This document shows, piece after piece, positions 9,773-17,695 of a DNA stretch of 42,389 nucleotides. Position numbers and translations under genes: made by a program. A model generated the notes under the pieces. It saw nothing but the letters and a program-made list of their open reading frames with translations, searched no databases and had not been told where the DNA came from. The stretch is from CALBZG01 sp964486295. Lineage in GTDB: Bacteria > Bacillota > Clostridia > Peptostreptococcales > Anaerovoracaceae. The first letter of the stretch is position 1. Every line of letters starts with the position of its first letter. The stretch spans positions 1 to 42,389 of the forward strand of contig CAZAMF010000014.1 in assembly GCA_964486295.1 (NCBI GenBank), in the 5' to 3' direction.

Positions 9773-9910
9773 TTTGTCTGCTCCCCTTTATACTAACTGC
9801 TGATTTTATGTAGAGGTTCTCTTTAATTTAATCATATTTCCGGAATATGTTAATTTGTTGTAGGATGGATGGCGTTTTAAACAAAGGAAGCAGAAGAAAA
9901 TGACAAATAT

Positions 9911-9938
9911 AAAAGCGGAGGTTCAAACCTCCGCTTTT
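9911..9938 (-). terminator. Hairpin terminator, probably bidirectional
   Basis: Perfect 13-bp inverted repeat AAAAGCGGAGGTT / AACCTCCGCTTTT with a 2-nt loop. A/T-rich flanks give a U-run on the minus strand, so it fits as terminator of the SLH/Big_5 gene ending at 9984. The rest of 9773-9983 holds only the leader of the GT2-GtrA gene. Confidence 0.75.
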
Positions 9939-9983
9939 ATGCGACTAATTGACTAACAAAAGTTTCCGTCTATTTTATTAATT

Positions 9984-12902
9984 TTATGGTGCCAGTGGCG
10001 CCTCAGCCTTATTGATCGTGAGATTATAAACATTATCTCTCAGGTCCGTGCCACTGACCGTGATTTTAACGGTTTCCTGATTCTTTATTGTCATATCAAC
10101 ATCAATAGTATTAACACTTTCGGTCCCCGATCCGTTACCGTTTCCAAATGCAATGTATGTGCCAGCGGCAGCTTTGGCAGTTACCGTGACGATAGCCGCA
10201 TTGCTTGGCACATTGATGGTCATATCACTGGCGATAGTCACGGTGCCCAACTGGTTGCTCCCGGAATCAACATAGCTGACATCGGTGAGGACAGCCAGAG
10301 GCTTCAATGTCGTAACTCTATCACCGAGAATATTGGAATCAGTGCCGTTACCATAGATGACTCCATAGACATAATATTCCGTGTTACTTGAGAGGCTGCT
10401 GATTGTAAAATCTGCGGTTGCGGTTATAGAACCGGAATCACTTTGACAGTAGGCATCAGATGCATCCTTCCCTGCCTTGATCTGAGCGGCAGTTGGTATC
10501 GCGCTGTTTGTTGTTGCAATGAAATATGCCGTCCCCGGTATTGAAGAGGTTGCGTTGATCGATATACTTGTCATTTCCGCTGAAGGTGTATCTATACCAA
10601 GTACTGGTGCCGCTGTTCCTGCAATGAAACCAGATGTCTTGGAAGCCACAAAGGTTCCGGATGTACCTTTGAATGCATTCGCCAATACCGTAACCGTATA
10701 TACACCGCCATCCTGCCATCCGCCGGCTGGAGCGTTAATCGTCACGACATTTCCGGACAGCGAACTGGAAGTATTCTGATTGGCACTACTGGAATCTTCC
10801 GTTACTGTGATATTGTTCATCAGGTAGTTGGCATCCGGCGTTTGACCGGTTGCGTTATATATGGTATCGGAGAAGGTGACAACGATCGGACTGGTTGTTG
10901 AAACTTGTATTGCTCCGTTTGCCGGACTGATAGTGACGGTCGGTGTGTTGTTCAGAGTCGTAAAGGTCGCACTCTTGGCGGTGATGTTTTCATCGGTGGA
11001 GTTGATCCTGAATACTCTCGAGTTAAATCCGATATAGTACGCCTGATTCGGGAGCAGACTGCTGGTCGGAGTAATGGTTATTATGGTGTCTGCAGAGTTC
11101 AGCGTAGCTGTAAACGCAACATTATCCCCGCTGTTGTTCGTTTTCTTGAATATCAGGTTGCTATTCAGGTAGGAATTAGTGATGTCAGTCCCCGCATAGG
11201 TTTCAATAGCCGAATTAAAAGTGATCGTCGGGTTCACTGTAAGAGCAACTCCTGTTTTCCCGTCCGCCGGATTAAACGTTACAGAAGAGGTTCCCAGAGC
11301 TGTGAAGGAAATGTTTTTCGCAGTCACATTCTCTTCAGTGGCAACTACTCTGAAAACTCTGGTATTGAAACCGATATAGTAGACCTGCCCGGCAACAAGA
11401 TCACTGGTCGGATCGATGGTGATCACTGTGTCGGAAGAATTTATGCTGGCTGTGAATGCGACATCTGTTCCGCTGCTGTTATCTTTTTTAAAGATAATAT
11501 TATTCTTCAGATATGTGCTTGTAATATCGGCGCCGGCATAGGTTTCTATCGCGTTATTAAATGTGATCGTCGGATTTACTGAAAGCGCAACACCTGTTTT
11601 TCCGTCTGTCGGATTAAATGTAACCGTGAGAGTAGGGATTACCAAGGTAGGCGTTTTAATGCCGCTGGCTATGTTCCAGGATTTAGGCTTTGTCTCATAT
11701 GTGATACCGCTGACGTTGACATTCATTAGCTTGATCACACCTGTTCCATGGAATGCAGTCACGCCATTCACATCAGCAAGGCCGAGTGTTGAATCGCTGC
11801 TGACATAAACATCCGAATTCCTTCCTCCATAGGTGATGACCATTTTGGTCATGTCACAGTTTTCCAATCTGGCCGTGCTGTCGCCTAAAATGTTGACTAG
11901 CGGGAAATCTCCGGTAAAAGTGATGTCAGCGCCGGATTTGACATTGACCACAACAAACCCCTTGCCAAATTCTCCGCCCGATAGCGAAGAAGTTTCTAAA
12001 GTAGCCGTTTCATTAGCAGAGGTCGCGGAGACGATCGTTTCGCCTTTCGCAAGTAAACGTACTGCAGAAGTATCTTTTTCTACAATACAATTGGCGAATC
12101 TGCTATTCTGCAAAGTTACGGTATTAAGTCCGCCTCCATTTACATTGAGGGTTCCGAGTATAACGCAATTGCTGAGTGTTACATCTCCGTCTCCCAGATC
12201 CTCGGACAGAGTAAGATTATTTGTGTAAATCTTATCTTTTATAGTCCCTTCGGATTTAATTGTCGTATTGCTGGAAGTGATGTTTTCGTTATCCAGGATT
12301 TCACAGATGATCTTTGCTGTCTGTGCGCGAGTCAGACTGCTTGTAGGGTGGAGCAGACCGTCATCATAAGCGCCCAGGTAACCTTTACCAACGACTTTCT
12401 TCATGAACGGGTTGGCCCAATCAGCCACTGTATAACCGTCTTTAAAAGCAGACAGATTGGCTGTGGAACCGTATGCCGGTATAATACGGGCGATCATGAC
12501 GGAAGCTTCCTGTCTGGATATTGCTTTATTCGGCATAAAAGTTCCATCGTCATAGCCGGCGACAAAGGTTGCAGCAACAGCTTTGCTTATATCCTGATAA
12601 TACCATTCCCTGCTAGGTACATCTTTGAAGGTTATGGTTGCAGTAGCATTATTTCCTAGGGCTGCATTCATCATTTTGGCGAATTCAGCTCTGGTGACAG
12701 GTTTGTCCGGCAAAAAGGTACCATCCGGATACCCGCTGATAAATCCCAGTTGAATGCCCCGGGTAATGTAGGCTTTTGCCCAGTGGTTCCCGATATCCGT
12801 CGGTGTCGCAGCAGCCGCGATATCAGGAGCCGCCAGCCCGGGCGTCAGGAGCGCGAGGACCATCATAATAACTGTAAAAACGCTGAGAAAAGATTTCTTC
12901 AT
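9984..12902 (-). CDS. SLH-anchored Big_5/beta-helix surface protein, 972 aa
   Basis: Large adhesin-like S-layer-associated protein. The ATG at 12902 (MKKSFLSVF) is chosen because GGGAGG lies 8 bp upstream and a signal peptide follows; an in-frame extension to 12953 lacks both. Three good SLH domains occupy about 35-83 (FISGYPDGTFLPDKPVTRAE), 91-141 (FVAGYDDGTFMPNKAISRQE) and 151-203 (YLGAYDDGLLHPTSSLTRAQ). About 215-410 is a repetitive beta-rich stretch (VTLSNCVILGTLNVNGGG) that may be a beta-helix. Three Big_5 Ig-like domains follow (about 425-537, 539-650, 654-760); the first two are near copies. An Fn3-like and a cadherin-like domain end the protein. It has its own terminator and probably its own promoter. 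Confidence 0.9.
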   Translation of the reverse strand: MKKSFLSVFTVIMMVLALLTPGLAAPDIAAAATPTDIGNHWAKAYITRGIQLGFISGYPDGTFLPDKPVTRAEFAKMMNAALGNNATATITFKDVPSREWYYQDISKAVAATFVAGYDDGTFMPNKAISRQEASVMIARIIPAYGSTANLSAFKDGYTVADWANPFMKKVVGKGYLGAYDDGLLHPTSSLTRAQTAKIICEILDNENITSSNTTIKSEGTIKDKIYTNNLTLSEDLGDGDVTLSNCVILGTLNVNGGGLNTVTLQNSRFANCIVEKDTSAVRLLAKGETIVSATSANETATLETSSLSGGEFGKGFVVVNVKSGADITFTGDFPLVNILGDSTARLENCDMTKMVITYGGRNSDVYVSSDSTLGLADVNGVTAFHGTGVIKLMNVNVSGITYETKPKSWNIASGIKTPTLVIPTLTVTFNPTDGKTGVALSVNPTITFNNAIETYAGADITSTYLKNNIIFKKDNSSGTDVAFTASINSSDTVITIDPTSDLVAGQVYYIGFNTRVFRVVATEENVTAKNISFTALGTSSVTFNPADGKTGVALTVNPTITFNSAIETYAGTDITNSYLNSNLIFKKTNNSGDNVAFTATLNSADTIITITPTSSLLPNQAYYIGFNSRVFRINSTDENITAKSATFTTLNNTPTVTISPANGAIQVSTTSPIVVTFSDTIYNATGQTPDANYLMNNITVTEDSSSANQNTSSSLSGNVVTINAPAGGWQDGGVYTVTVLANAFKGTSGTFVASKTSGFIAGTAAPVLGIDTPSAEMTSISINATSSIPGTAYFIATTNSAIPTAAQIKAGKDASDAYCQSDSGSITATADFTISSLSSNTEYYVYGVIYGNGTDSNILGDRVTTLKPLAVLTDVSYVDSGSNQLGTVTIASDMTINVPSNAAIVTVTAKAAAGTYIAFGNGNGSGTESVNTIDVDMTIKNQETVKITVSGTDLRDNVYNLTINKAEAPLAP
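10945..11628 (-). repeat. Tandem 342-bp coding duplication (two Big_5 domains)
   Basis: Two consecutive 114-codon units inside the 972-aa protein gene have the same layout: FNPTDGKTGVALSVNPTITF then FNPADGKTGVALTVNPTITF; IETYAGADIT then IETYAGTDIT; VYYIGFNTRVFR then AYYIGFNSRVFR. The exact 342-bp offset is seen at the ATTAAA(C/T)GT motif (11,282 versus 11,624). Synonymous differences show it is not a very fresh duplication. Confidence 0.85.
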
Positions 12903-13302
12903 GTCAAATTCCTCCCTTAGATTTCCTCCCTTAAAGATCAAACAAATATACATGTAAATGATATAACTATGAGAACGGGAATAATCGGTACTACATACAA
13001 AAAAATTATACCATATAATGCTATCTTTATAACAGGGGGGCAGATAAATAGTAATTAATATTTAAGAATTAATTACAAATTGCTATGTCGATTGAAAACG
13101 CACGTAGACCGTTATATAATTAGACGCAGCAATAGGAGGTTCGTTTCAAGATAAGCACGGATTTTTATAATAAATGGGAACATTTTAATACCGGATCAAA
13201 TCTAATATATGCATGAACTGTTGATAAGAATCGCAAATTGGAATTACTCAAAATAGATAAAGTGGAAGCTTCAAGAAAGTAAATAGAAAGGGGATCGACA
13301 AA
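12903..13302. promoter_or_regulatory. Divergent intergenic region between two SLH genes
   Basis: This 400-bp gap holds both promoters. On the plus strand TTGAAA (13092-13097), 17 bp and TATAAT (13115-13120) should drive the 13303 gene with a ~175-nt leader. On the minus strand a TATAAT reads across 13005-13010 with no good -35, for the 972-aa gene. AGGAGGT at 13134-13140 looks like an SD but is followed by no usable ORF. No RNA gene recognised. Confidence 0.6.
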
Positions 13303-14682
13303 ATGAAACACAGAATTTTCAAGGCGCTGGCTTTTGCAATCGTTCTGACATTAATGGCCACATCGGCAGCATTTGCAGCCGTACCGCAGGATGTTACGGG
13401 GAAAGACTATGAGGCGGCGGTTCAGGCCCTAATGGATATCGGAGCTATCACCGGCGACACCGATGGGCTTTTCCATCCGGATAACAATCTGACCAGAGCA
13501 CAGGCATGCAGCATCGTTGTCAAGACGATCAATCCGCCTTCGGCAGAGCTCTTTGGTACCGCGACACAAGCCATACCTCAAAGTGGGTTCACAGACCTGG
13601 GCGGCTACGGATGGGCAGCGCCATACATCAATTATGCCAGCAACAATAATATCGCTAAGGGTGTAGGAAACAATAAATTTGCTCCCGGGAGCCCTGTTAC
13701 CACAGATCAGATGGTGACTTTCGTTCTGCGGGCGGCTGGTTATACGGATGCGGTTCTTGGTGGGACATGGCCGGACAATTACAAAGCGAAGGCTGCAGAA
13801 CTCGGCCTATATAAAGGCCTCCCGGAAACTCTTCCGGTCAATGCCACCAAATGGATGGCCGCTCAATTTACCTATAACGCCATGGCGCTGATCGCGGCAG
13901 CACATGAAAAGCCAAGCGAACCAGGCCAGGTGGATCTTGCCGGATTGACCTATGGAACAGGAAGATTCGACGATAATATCACATCCTACGCCGGTAAACC
14001 ACTTGCCAAAACTGTAACCGTTTACACTTATGGAGAAAAAGCCGATTACAGTGATATTATGACCCTCTCCAAGGACGTCACGGATTATACGTTGAGTTCT
14101 GTCTATAAATACAAAAATGTATCGACTCCGGCCTGGTACAAGATGTCCGGCGGACAGATCGTCCAGGTGATCCTGCCATATAACGTCGGCTTCAGCGGGT
14201 ATGCCTACGGAGTCATCAATTCGACGTTTACCACGGTGAACGGTGCAGACGAAAGGGTAACTGGCCTTGATACCCTGACGGCAACCAGAGAAATCACCTG
14301 GCTTTGTGAAAAGGGACTTTCGGTTCCTGCCATTGTGAAAGGATCCGGTGAAATCTACGAAATGAAAACAACTGCCGGCGAGGTAAGGAATATCGCAACT
14401 GCCGGGTCTGCGGACATCATGGGCAAGCATTTCGTGGAAATCACTTCCACTCATGCATTTACAACAGTAGCCGATTATGAAAACGGAGCCATCGCTTTGA
14501 CGGGCGCGGACACGGCGTACTATGAAGTAAAAGACAACACCTCTGTATATGTTGTGAACAAGGACGGCGAATATGCGGCAGGCAGCTTATCCAACATCCG
14601 TGAAGGCAGAGAGGTCAGACTCTATGATATCAGCGATGACGATTATGACAATGTTGATATCGTGGTAATCAACCAATACTAG
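13303..14682 (+). CDS. SLH protein with S-layer-type C-terminus, 459 aa
   Basis: Secreted surface protein. Signal peptide 1-25 (ATSAAFAA/VPQ). SLH 1 (about 27-75, ITGDTDGLFHPDNNLTRAQA), SLH 2 (about 95-147, GYGWAAPYINYAS) and SLH 3 (about 158-200, GLYKGLPETLPVNATKWMAA). The remaining ~230 residues are a beta-rich extracellular part. Its last ~50 residues (AYYEVKDNTSVYVV then REVRLYDISDDDYDNVDIVV) align by eye with the end of the 777-aa S-layer protein (AYYKVADNAVMYVW then KTVKMYQTDEDVVGFDIIMA). The SLH part is also a close relative of that in the TolC-like protein at 39533. AAAGGGGATC serves as SD. Probably monocistronic, with hairpin downstream. Confidence 0.9.
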   Translation: MKHRIFKALAFAIVLTLMATSAAFAAVPQDVTGKDYEAAVQALMDIGAITGDTDGLFHPDNNLTRAQACSIVVKTINPPSAELFGTATQAIPQSGFTDLGGYGWAAPYINYASNNNIAKGVGNNKFAPGSPVTTDQMVTFVLRAAGYTDAVLGGTWPDNYKAKAAELGLYKGLPETLPVNATKWMAAQFTYNAMALIAAAHEKPSEPGQVDLAGLTYGTGRFDDNITSYAGKPLAKTVTVYTYGEKADYSDIMTLSKDVTDYTLSSVYKYKNVSTPAWYKMSGGQIVQVILPYNVGFSGYAYGVINSTFTTVNGADERVTGLDTLTATREITWLCEKGLSVPAIVKGSGEIYEMKTTAGEVRNIATAGSADIMGKHFVEITSTHAFTTVADYENGAIALTGADTAYYEVKDNTSVYVVNKDGEYAAGSLSNIREGREVRLYDISDDDYDNVDIVVINQY

Positions 14683-14733
14683 AATATTAGAGTTATAATA
14701 AGAGAGAAGCAAATAATGTAAGCAACAACAAGA

Positions 14734-14763
14734 GAACCCCGCAGAGCATGCTCTGCGGGGTTC
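14734..14763 (+). terminator. Perfect 30-bp palindrome, probable terminator
   Basis: GAACCCCGCAGAGCA followed by its exact reverse complement, 50 bp past the stop of the 459-aa SLH gene. A T-run is lacking, so termination strength is uncertain; it could also be an mRNA 3'-end stabiliser. Confidence 0.65.
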
Positions 14764-14791
14764 AGTATCGATATGCAAAAATCAAATCCTC

Positions 14792-14879
14792 AATATTCGC
14801 GTGGAAAAGCTGCGATTAATACATAATATTCGCGGGGAAAAGCTGCGATTAATACATAATATTCGCGGGGAAAAGCTGC
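14792..14879 (+). repeat. 33-bp tandem repeat, 2.7 copies
   Basis: Copies at 14792-14824, 14825-14857 and 14858-14879 (partial). The unit begins AATATTCGCGGGGAAAAGCT and ends GCGATTAATACAT; copy 1 differs from copy 2 at one base (GTGG for GGGG). The array stops 8 bp before the -35 box of the ATPase promoter. Period is three helical turns, so the copies lie on one face of the DNA. There are no spacers, so it is not CRISPR. Confidence 0.9.
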
Positions 14880-14887
14880 ATTATAAT

Positions 14888-14916
14888 TTGACAACGGATC
14901 TATAATCTGCTAAAAT
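14888..14916 (+). promoter_or_regulatory. Sigma-A promoter of the AAA ATPase gene
   Basis: TTGACA at 14888-14893, 17 bp, TAAAAT at 14911-14916, giving a ~25-nt leader to the ATG at 14948. It sits directly beside the 33-bp repeat array. Confidence 0.7.
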
Positions 14917-14947
14917 TGAGGCAAAAGTGACAAAGGCGGAACGGTAA

Positions 14948-16243
14948 ATGTTACAAAGGAAAATAACCGAAAATTTGATACAATGGAAAAATCAGCCCGA
15001 TAAACGCTGCCTGGTTATTAAAGGTGCGCGTCAAGTTGGGAAAACATACATCATTGACAAGTTTGCTCGCGATCAATATAAAAATTATATCTACATAAAT
15101 TTTGATGAAAATCCAAGCTATCAATTGATTTTTGATGGTGACTTTAGCGTTGAGACACTAATCAAACAAATATCATTGCGTGTACCGGGAGCAAAACTTG
15201 TCCCTGGAGAGACTTTGATATTTCTTGATGAAATACAGAATTGCCCACGAGCACGTACCGCCCTGAAATTTCTAGCAATTGATAAACGGTTTGACGTTAT
15301 AGCTTCAGGTTCTTTGCTTGGGATAAACTATAAAGATGTACCATCTTTTCCGGTTGGATATGTAGAGCATCTGGAGATGTATTCTCTCGATTTTGAAGAG
15401 TTTTTATGGGCGAATGGGGTCTCTTCAGAATCAATCAATGATATAAAAGAATATTTTATTGAGAAAGAAAAAGTGCCAGCTGCAATGCATGAGAGAATGA
15501 TGCAACTGCTGAAAGAATATATTGTTGTTGGAGGCATGCCAAGGGTAGTCAGTGAATTCATACAAACACATAATTTTGCCAGGGCCCTTAAATTGCAAAA
15601 GTCCATTATTAGCGATTATTTTGATGATATTGCGAAATACGCCGAGGGTGCTGAAAAGACAAAAGCAAGAGCATGTTTTCTTTCAATACCAAAACATTTG
15701 GCAAAAGATTATAAAAAGTTTCAATACAGCACTGTAGATAAAAATGGCAGTGCTAGAAAATATGGCGGGAGCCTTATGTGGCTTTATGATGCCGGGATAA
15801 TAAATTTCTGCTATAATCTTGCGACTCCGCAGCTCCCATTGGAAGGTAATGCTAAAAGCGATATATTTAAAGTTTATATGAGGGATACAGGTCTTTTAAT
15901 GGCAATGCTTGAGGACGGCTCTCAAGAGGATATCATGGATGGAAATCTTGGGATCTATAAAGGAGCAATATACGAAAATATCATTGCTGATATTTTTGGG
16001 AAGGCCGGAAAAAAGTTATATTACTTTGAATATAACTCGAAACTAGAAATTGATTTTTTTATACGGTATCAAAAGCGTGCAGTCGCTATTGAAGTAAAAT
16101 CCGCGGAAAATACAAAAGCAAAATCAATGGATTCAGTAATCGAAAATTATGGTGTAGAGTATGGCATAAAATTATCGTCCAAAAATGTGGGCGTCAACGG
16201 CCAAATTGACAGTTATCCATTGTATATGGCGATTTTTTTATAA
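14948..16243 (+). CDS. AAA_14/DUF4143 ATPase with nuclease-like C-terminus, 431 aa
   Basis: Stand-alone member of the large AAA+ family found scattered in bacteria and archaea. Walker A is GARQVGKT (about 26-33), Walker B LIFLDEIQN (about 93-101). A DUF4143 region follows, whose C-terminus (about 365-390) has the PD-(D/E)xK-like pattern EIDFFIRYQKRAVAIEVKSA. The length is normal for the family and no key residue is missing. The cellular role of these ATPases is not settled; mobile-island or defence associations have been proposed. SD AAAGGCGG precedes the ATG. Monocistronic and convergent with the recombinase gene, 8 bp between stops. Confidence 0.9.
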   Translation: MLQRKITENLIQWKNQPDKRCLVIKGARQVGKTYIIDKFARDQYKNYIYINFDENPSYQLIFDGDFSVETLIKQISLRVPGAKLVPGETLIFLDEIQNCPRARTALKFLAIDKRFDVIASGSLLGINYKDVPSFPVGYVEHLEMYSLDFEEFLWANGVSSESINDIKEYFIEKEKVPAAMHERMMQLLKEYIVVGGMPRVVSEFIQTHNFARALKLQKSIISDYFDDIAKYAEGAEKTKARACFLSIPKHLAKDYKKFQYSTVDKNGSARKYGGSLMWLYDAGIINFCYNLATPQLPLEGNAKSDIFKVYMRDTGLLMAMLEDGSQEDIMDGNLGIYKGAIYENIIADIFGKAGKKLYYFEYNSKLEIDFFIRYQKRAVAIEVKSAENTKAKSMDSVIENYGVEYGIKLSSKNVGVNGQIDSYPLYMAIFL

Positions 16244-16251
16244 CAGACTGT

Positions 16252-17229
16252 TCATTTAGTGTCATCAGTCTCAATTTGAACTTGCATATTTTTTCTTGGG
16301 TGGGACTTCTTTAATAGTTCCACTTTCTTTTCCTCTGTCGTGTGCAGGTATAGCTGTGTAGTGTTAATGGAGCTGTGTCCGAGAAGCTCCTGGATATATT
16401 TTGAATCCACATCTTCATTCAGCAGCGATGACGCAAAAGAATGCCGGAAGCTATGAGGCGTAACTCGGTTTTCTAGTCCGGCCATTTCGGCATACTTATG
16501 AATAAGAAACCGAACCGAAATAGGCCGCAAAAAATCATTATAACGATTAAGAAAAATATTGGGGGTTTTCGCATTGAGGGTCTTACGTAATTCGATCCAG
16601 CTTTCGAAAGCAGACAAGGCAGCCTCGTCAGTAATATAAGCTGCTCGCTCCTTTGACCCCTTGCCTAATATTCTTAAAGAGTGATTTTGTGTGTTATAAT
16701 CGCTTAACAAAAGGCTGGTAAGCTCGCTCACCCTCATCCCACACGCGAACAGCAACTCAATGATCGCAATATCTCGCACTTTGGTCCTGAATCCTAAATC
16801 ATTGGAAACGGGCAGGTTATAGACTATGCGTAATATTTTTTCGACATCGCCTATCAGAATAGTATTTGGAAGAGTTGGATTGTCTCTGATTTTCAATTGA
16901 AATTTTGCAAGAGGGCTCTCTTTTATTATTTCGTGGTATTCAAGATAAGAGAAAAACGCACTGAAAGCGGCAAATTTTCTTTTGATCGTTTTCACTTTGA
17001 CATGTTTATTCAGCTCCGCAAGATAATCCTCCATCACAAAGCGATCGATTTTGAAGGGTTCAGTAATTGGAGGATCCAAATTTGCGAGGTATATCCGAAA
17101 ATATCTTAGGTCGCATTCATAAGCCCTTATTGTACTGTCCGATAGCCTTTTCTGCGCCTTGCAATATCTCAAAAACCTGGCAGTCAACAGCTGCATTTTA
17201 ATGGTATCTTCATTCGTGTTAATTTTCAT
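16252..17229 (-). CDS. Tyrosine recombinase, XerC/D-like, 325 aa
   Basis: Site-specific recombinase. It has an N-terminal SAM-like core-binding domain (LSDSTIRAYECDLRYFRIYL) and a catalytic domain with complete residues Arg166 (GMRVSELTSLLL), His259 and Arg262 (HSFRHSF), His285 (LLGHSS) and Tyr294 (TTQLYLHTT). An in-frame extension to 17289 would lie inside the promoter, so the start is placed at the ATG at 17229. That ATG is only 2 bp after a perfect AGGAGGTG; an ATT two codons later would be better spaced, so the exact start is uncertain. It is divergent from the S-layer gene. It could be a chromosomal XerD-like enzyme or a DNA-inverting switch; context alone does not decide. Confidence 0.9.
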   Translation of the reverse strand: MKINTNEDTIKMQLLTARFLRYCKAQKRLSDSTIRAYECDLRYFRIYLANLDPPITEPFKIDRFVMEDYLAELNKHVKVKTIKRKFAAFSAFFSYLEYHEIIKESPLAKFQLKIRDNPTLPNTILIGDVEKILRIVYNLPVSNDLGFRTKVRDIAIIELLFACGMRVSELTSLLLSDYNTQNHSLRILGKGSKERAAYITDEAALSAFESWIELRKTLNAKTPNIFLNRYNDFLRPISVRFLIHKYAEMAGLENRVTPHSFRHSFASSLLNEDVDSKYIQELLGHSSINTTQLYLHTTEEKKVELLKKSHPRKNMQVQIETDDTK

Positions 17230-17258
17230 CACCTCCTGGCAGGGGGATAAGCGCCGCA

Positions 17259-17298
17259 ATATATGGTAAATAATACCATATATTGACAATATGTCAAT
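17259..17298 (-). promoter_or_regulatory. Recombinase promoter overlapped by two inverted repeats (operator)
   Basis: On the minus strand TTGACA (17297-17292), 16 bp, TATTAT (17275-17270). A perfect 10-bp inverted repeat (ATATATGGTA, 5-bp spacer, 17259-17283) covers the -10 and a perfect 7-bp one (ATTGACA, 3-bp spacer, 17282-17298) covers the -35. This layout suggests tight repression, perhaps autoregulation. Confidence 0.75.
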
Positions 17299-17463
17299 GC
17301 CCCTACGGCTGAACTTTTGACTTTATAAGATAATTCGGTCGTTTTAATATTTATTAATGGTCTCACACTTCAAACTTTAACAGTGTTGTAACATCGCTGT
17401 AATGGACATTGTAAGAGGTTGCCAATATAATCAAAAATACAATAAAACCCTGAAAATTGAGCA

Positions 17464-17501
17464 TGTTACGGCAATATTACGTCTTGTTACAGTTATATTA
17501 C
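17464..17501 (+). repeat. Two phased 17-bp direct repeats upstream of S-layer promoter
   Basis: TGTTACGGCAATATTAC (17464-17480) and TGTTACAGTTATATTAC (17485-17501) lie 21 bp apart, two helical turns, ending 15 bp before the -35 box. A related but rearranged motif, GTAACATCGCTGTAAT, is at 17388-17403. A likely regulator binding array. The rest of 17299-17463 shows no gene. Confidence 0.7.
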
Positions 17502-17516
17502 ATTTCGCTCAATTTG

Positions 17517-17546
17517 TTGACTTAAGCCTCTTGGCAAGGCTATAAT
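17517..17546 (+). promoter_or_regulatory. S-layer gene promoter
   Basis: TTGACT (17517-17522), 18 bp, TATAAT (17541-17546). Transcription would start near 17553, giving a ~143-nt leader before the ATG at 17696. Confidence 0.75.
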
Positions 17547-17619
17547 TTAGCGTGATAGGATGTGCGTATGATAATCATCATGGCGATACATCCCATCGAG
17601 AATGTCAAATTATCATTTA

Positions 17620-17668
17620 GAAGGGGATGGTAGTTTGCGCGGACTAGAAAACAAACTGACACCCCTTC
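17620..17668 (+). promoter_or_regulatory. Stem-loop in the S-layer mRNA leader
   Basis: GAAGGGG (17620-17626) pairs with CCCCTTC (17662-17668) and, inside it, AGTTTG (17632-17637) with CAAACT (17652-17657), giving one long nearly continuous stem. It ends 13 nt before the SD AAGGAGG (17682-17688). Long structured leaders stabilise S-layer mRNAs in other bacteria; that role here is inferred. Confidence 0.65.
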
Positions 17669-17695
17669 AGAAATTATTTTTAAGGAGGATCAAAA

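Noticed and set aside
10905..11582. 225-codon ORF antisense to the SLH/Big_5 gene
   Set aside because: It is internally repeated only because the sense gene has repeats; no SD or protein-like features.
14792..14879. CRISPR-like repeats
   Set aside because: The copies are directly contiguous, with no unique spacers and no cas genes nearby.
17230..17289. N-terminal extension of the recombinase ORF
   Set aside because: It runs through the -10 region and the inverted repeats; the leader and SD support a start near 17229.
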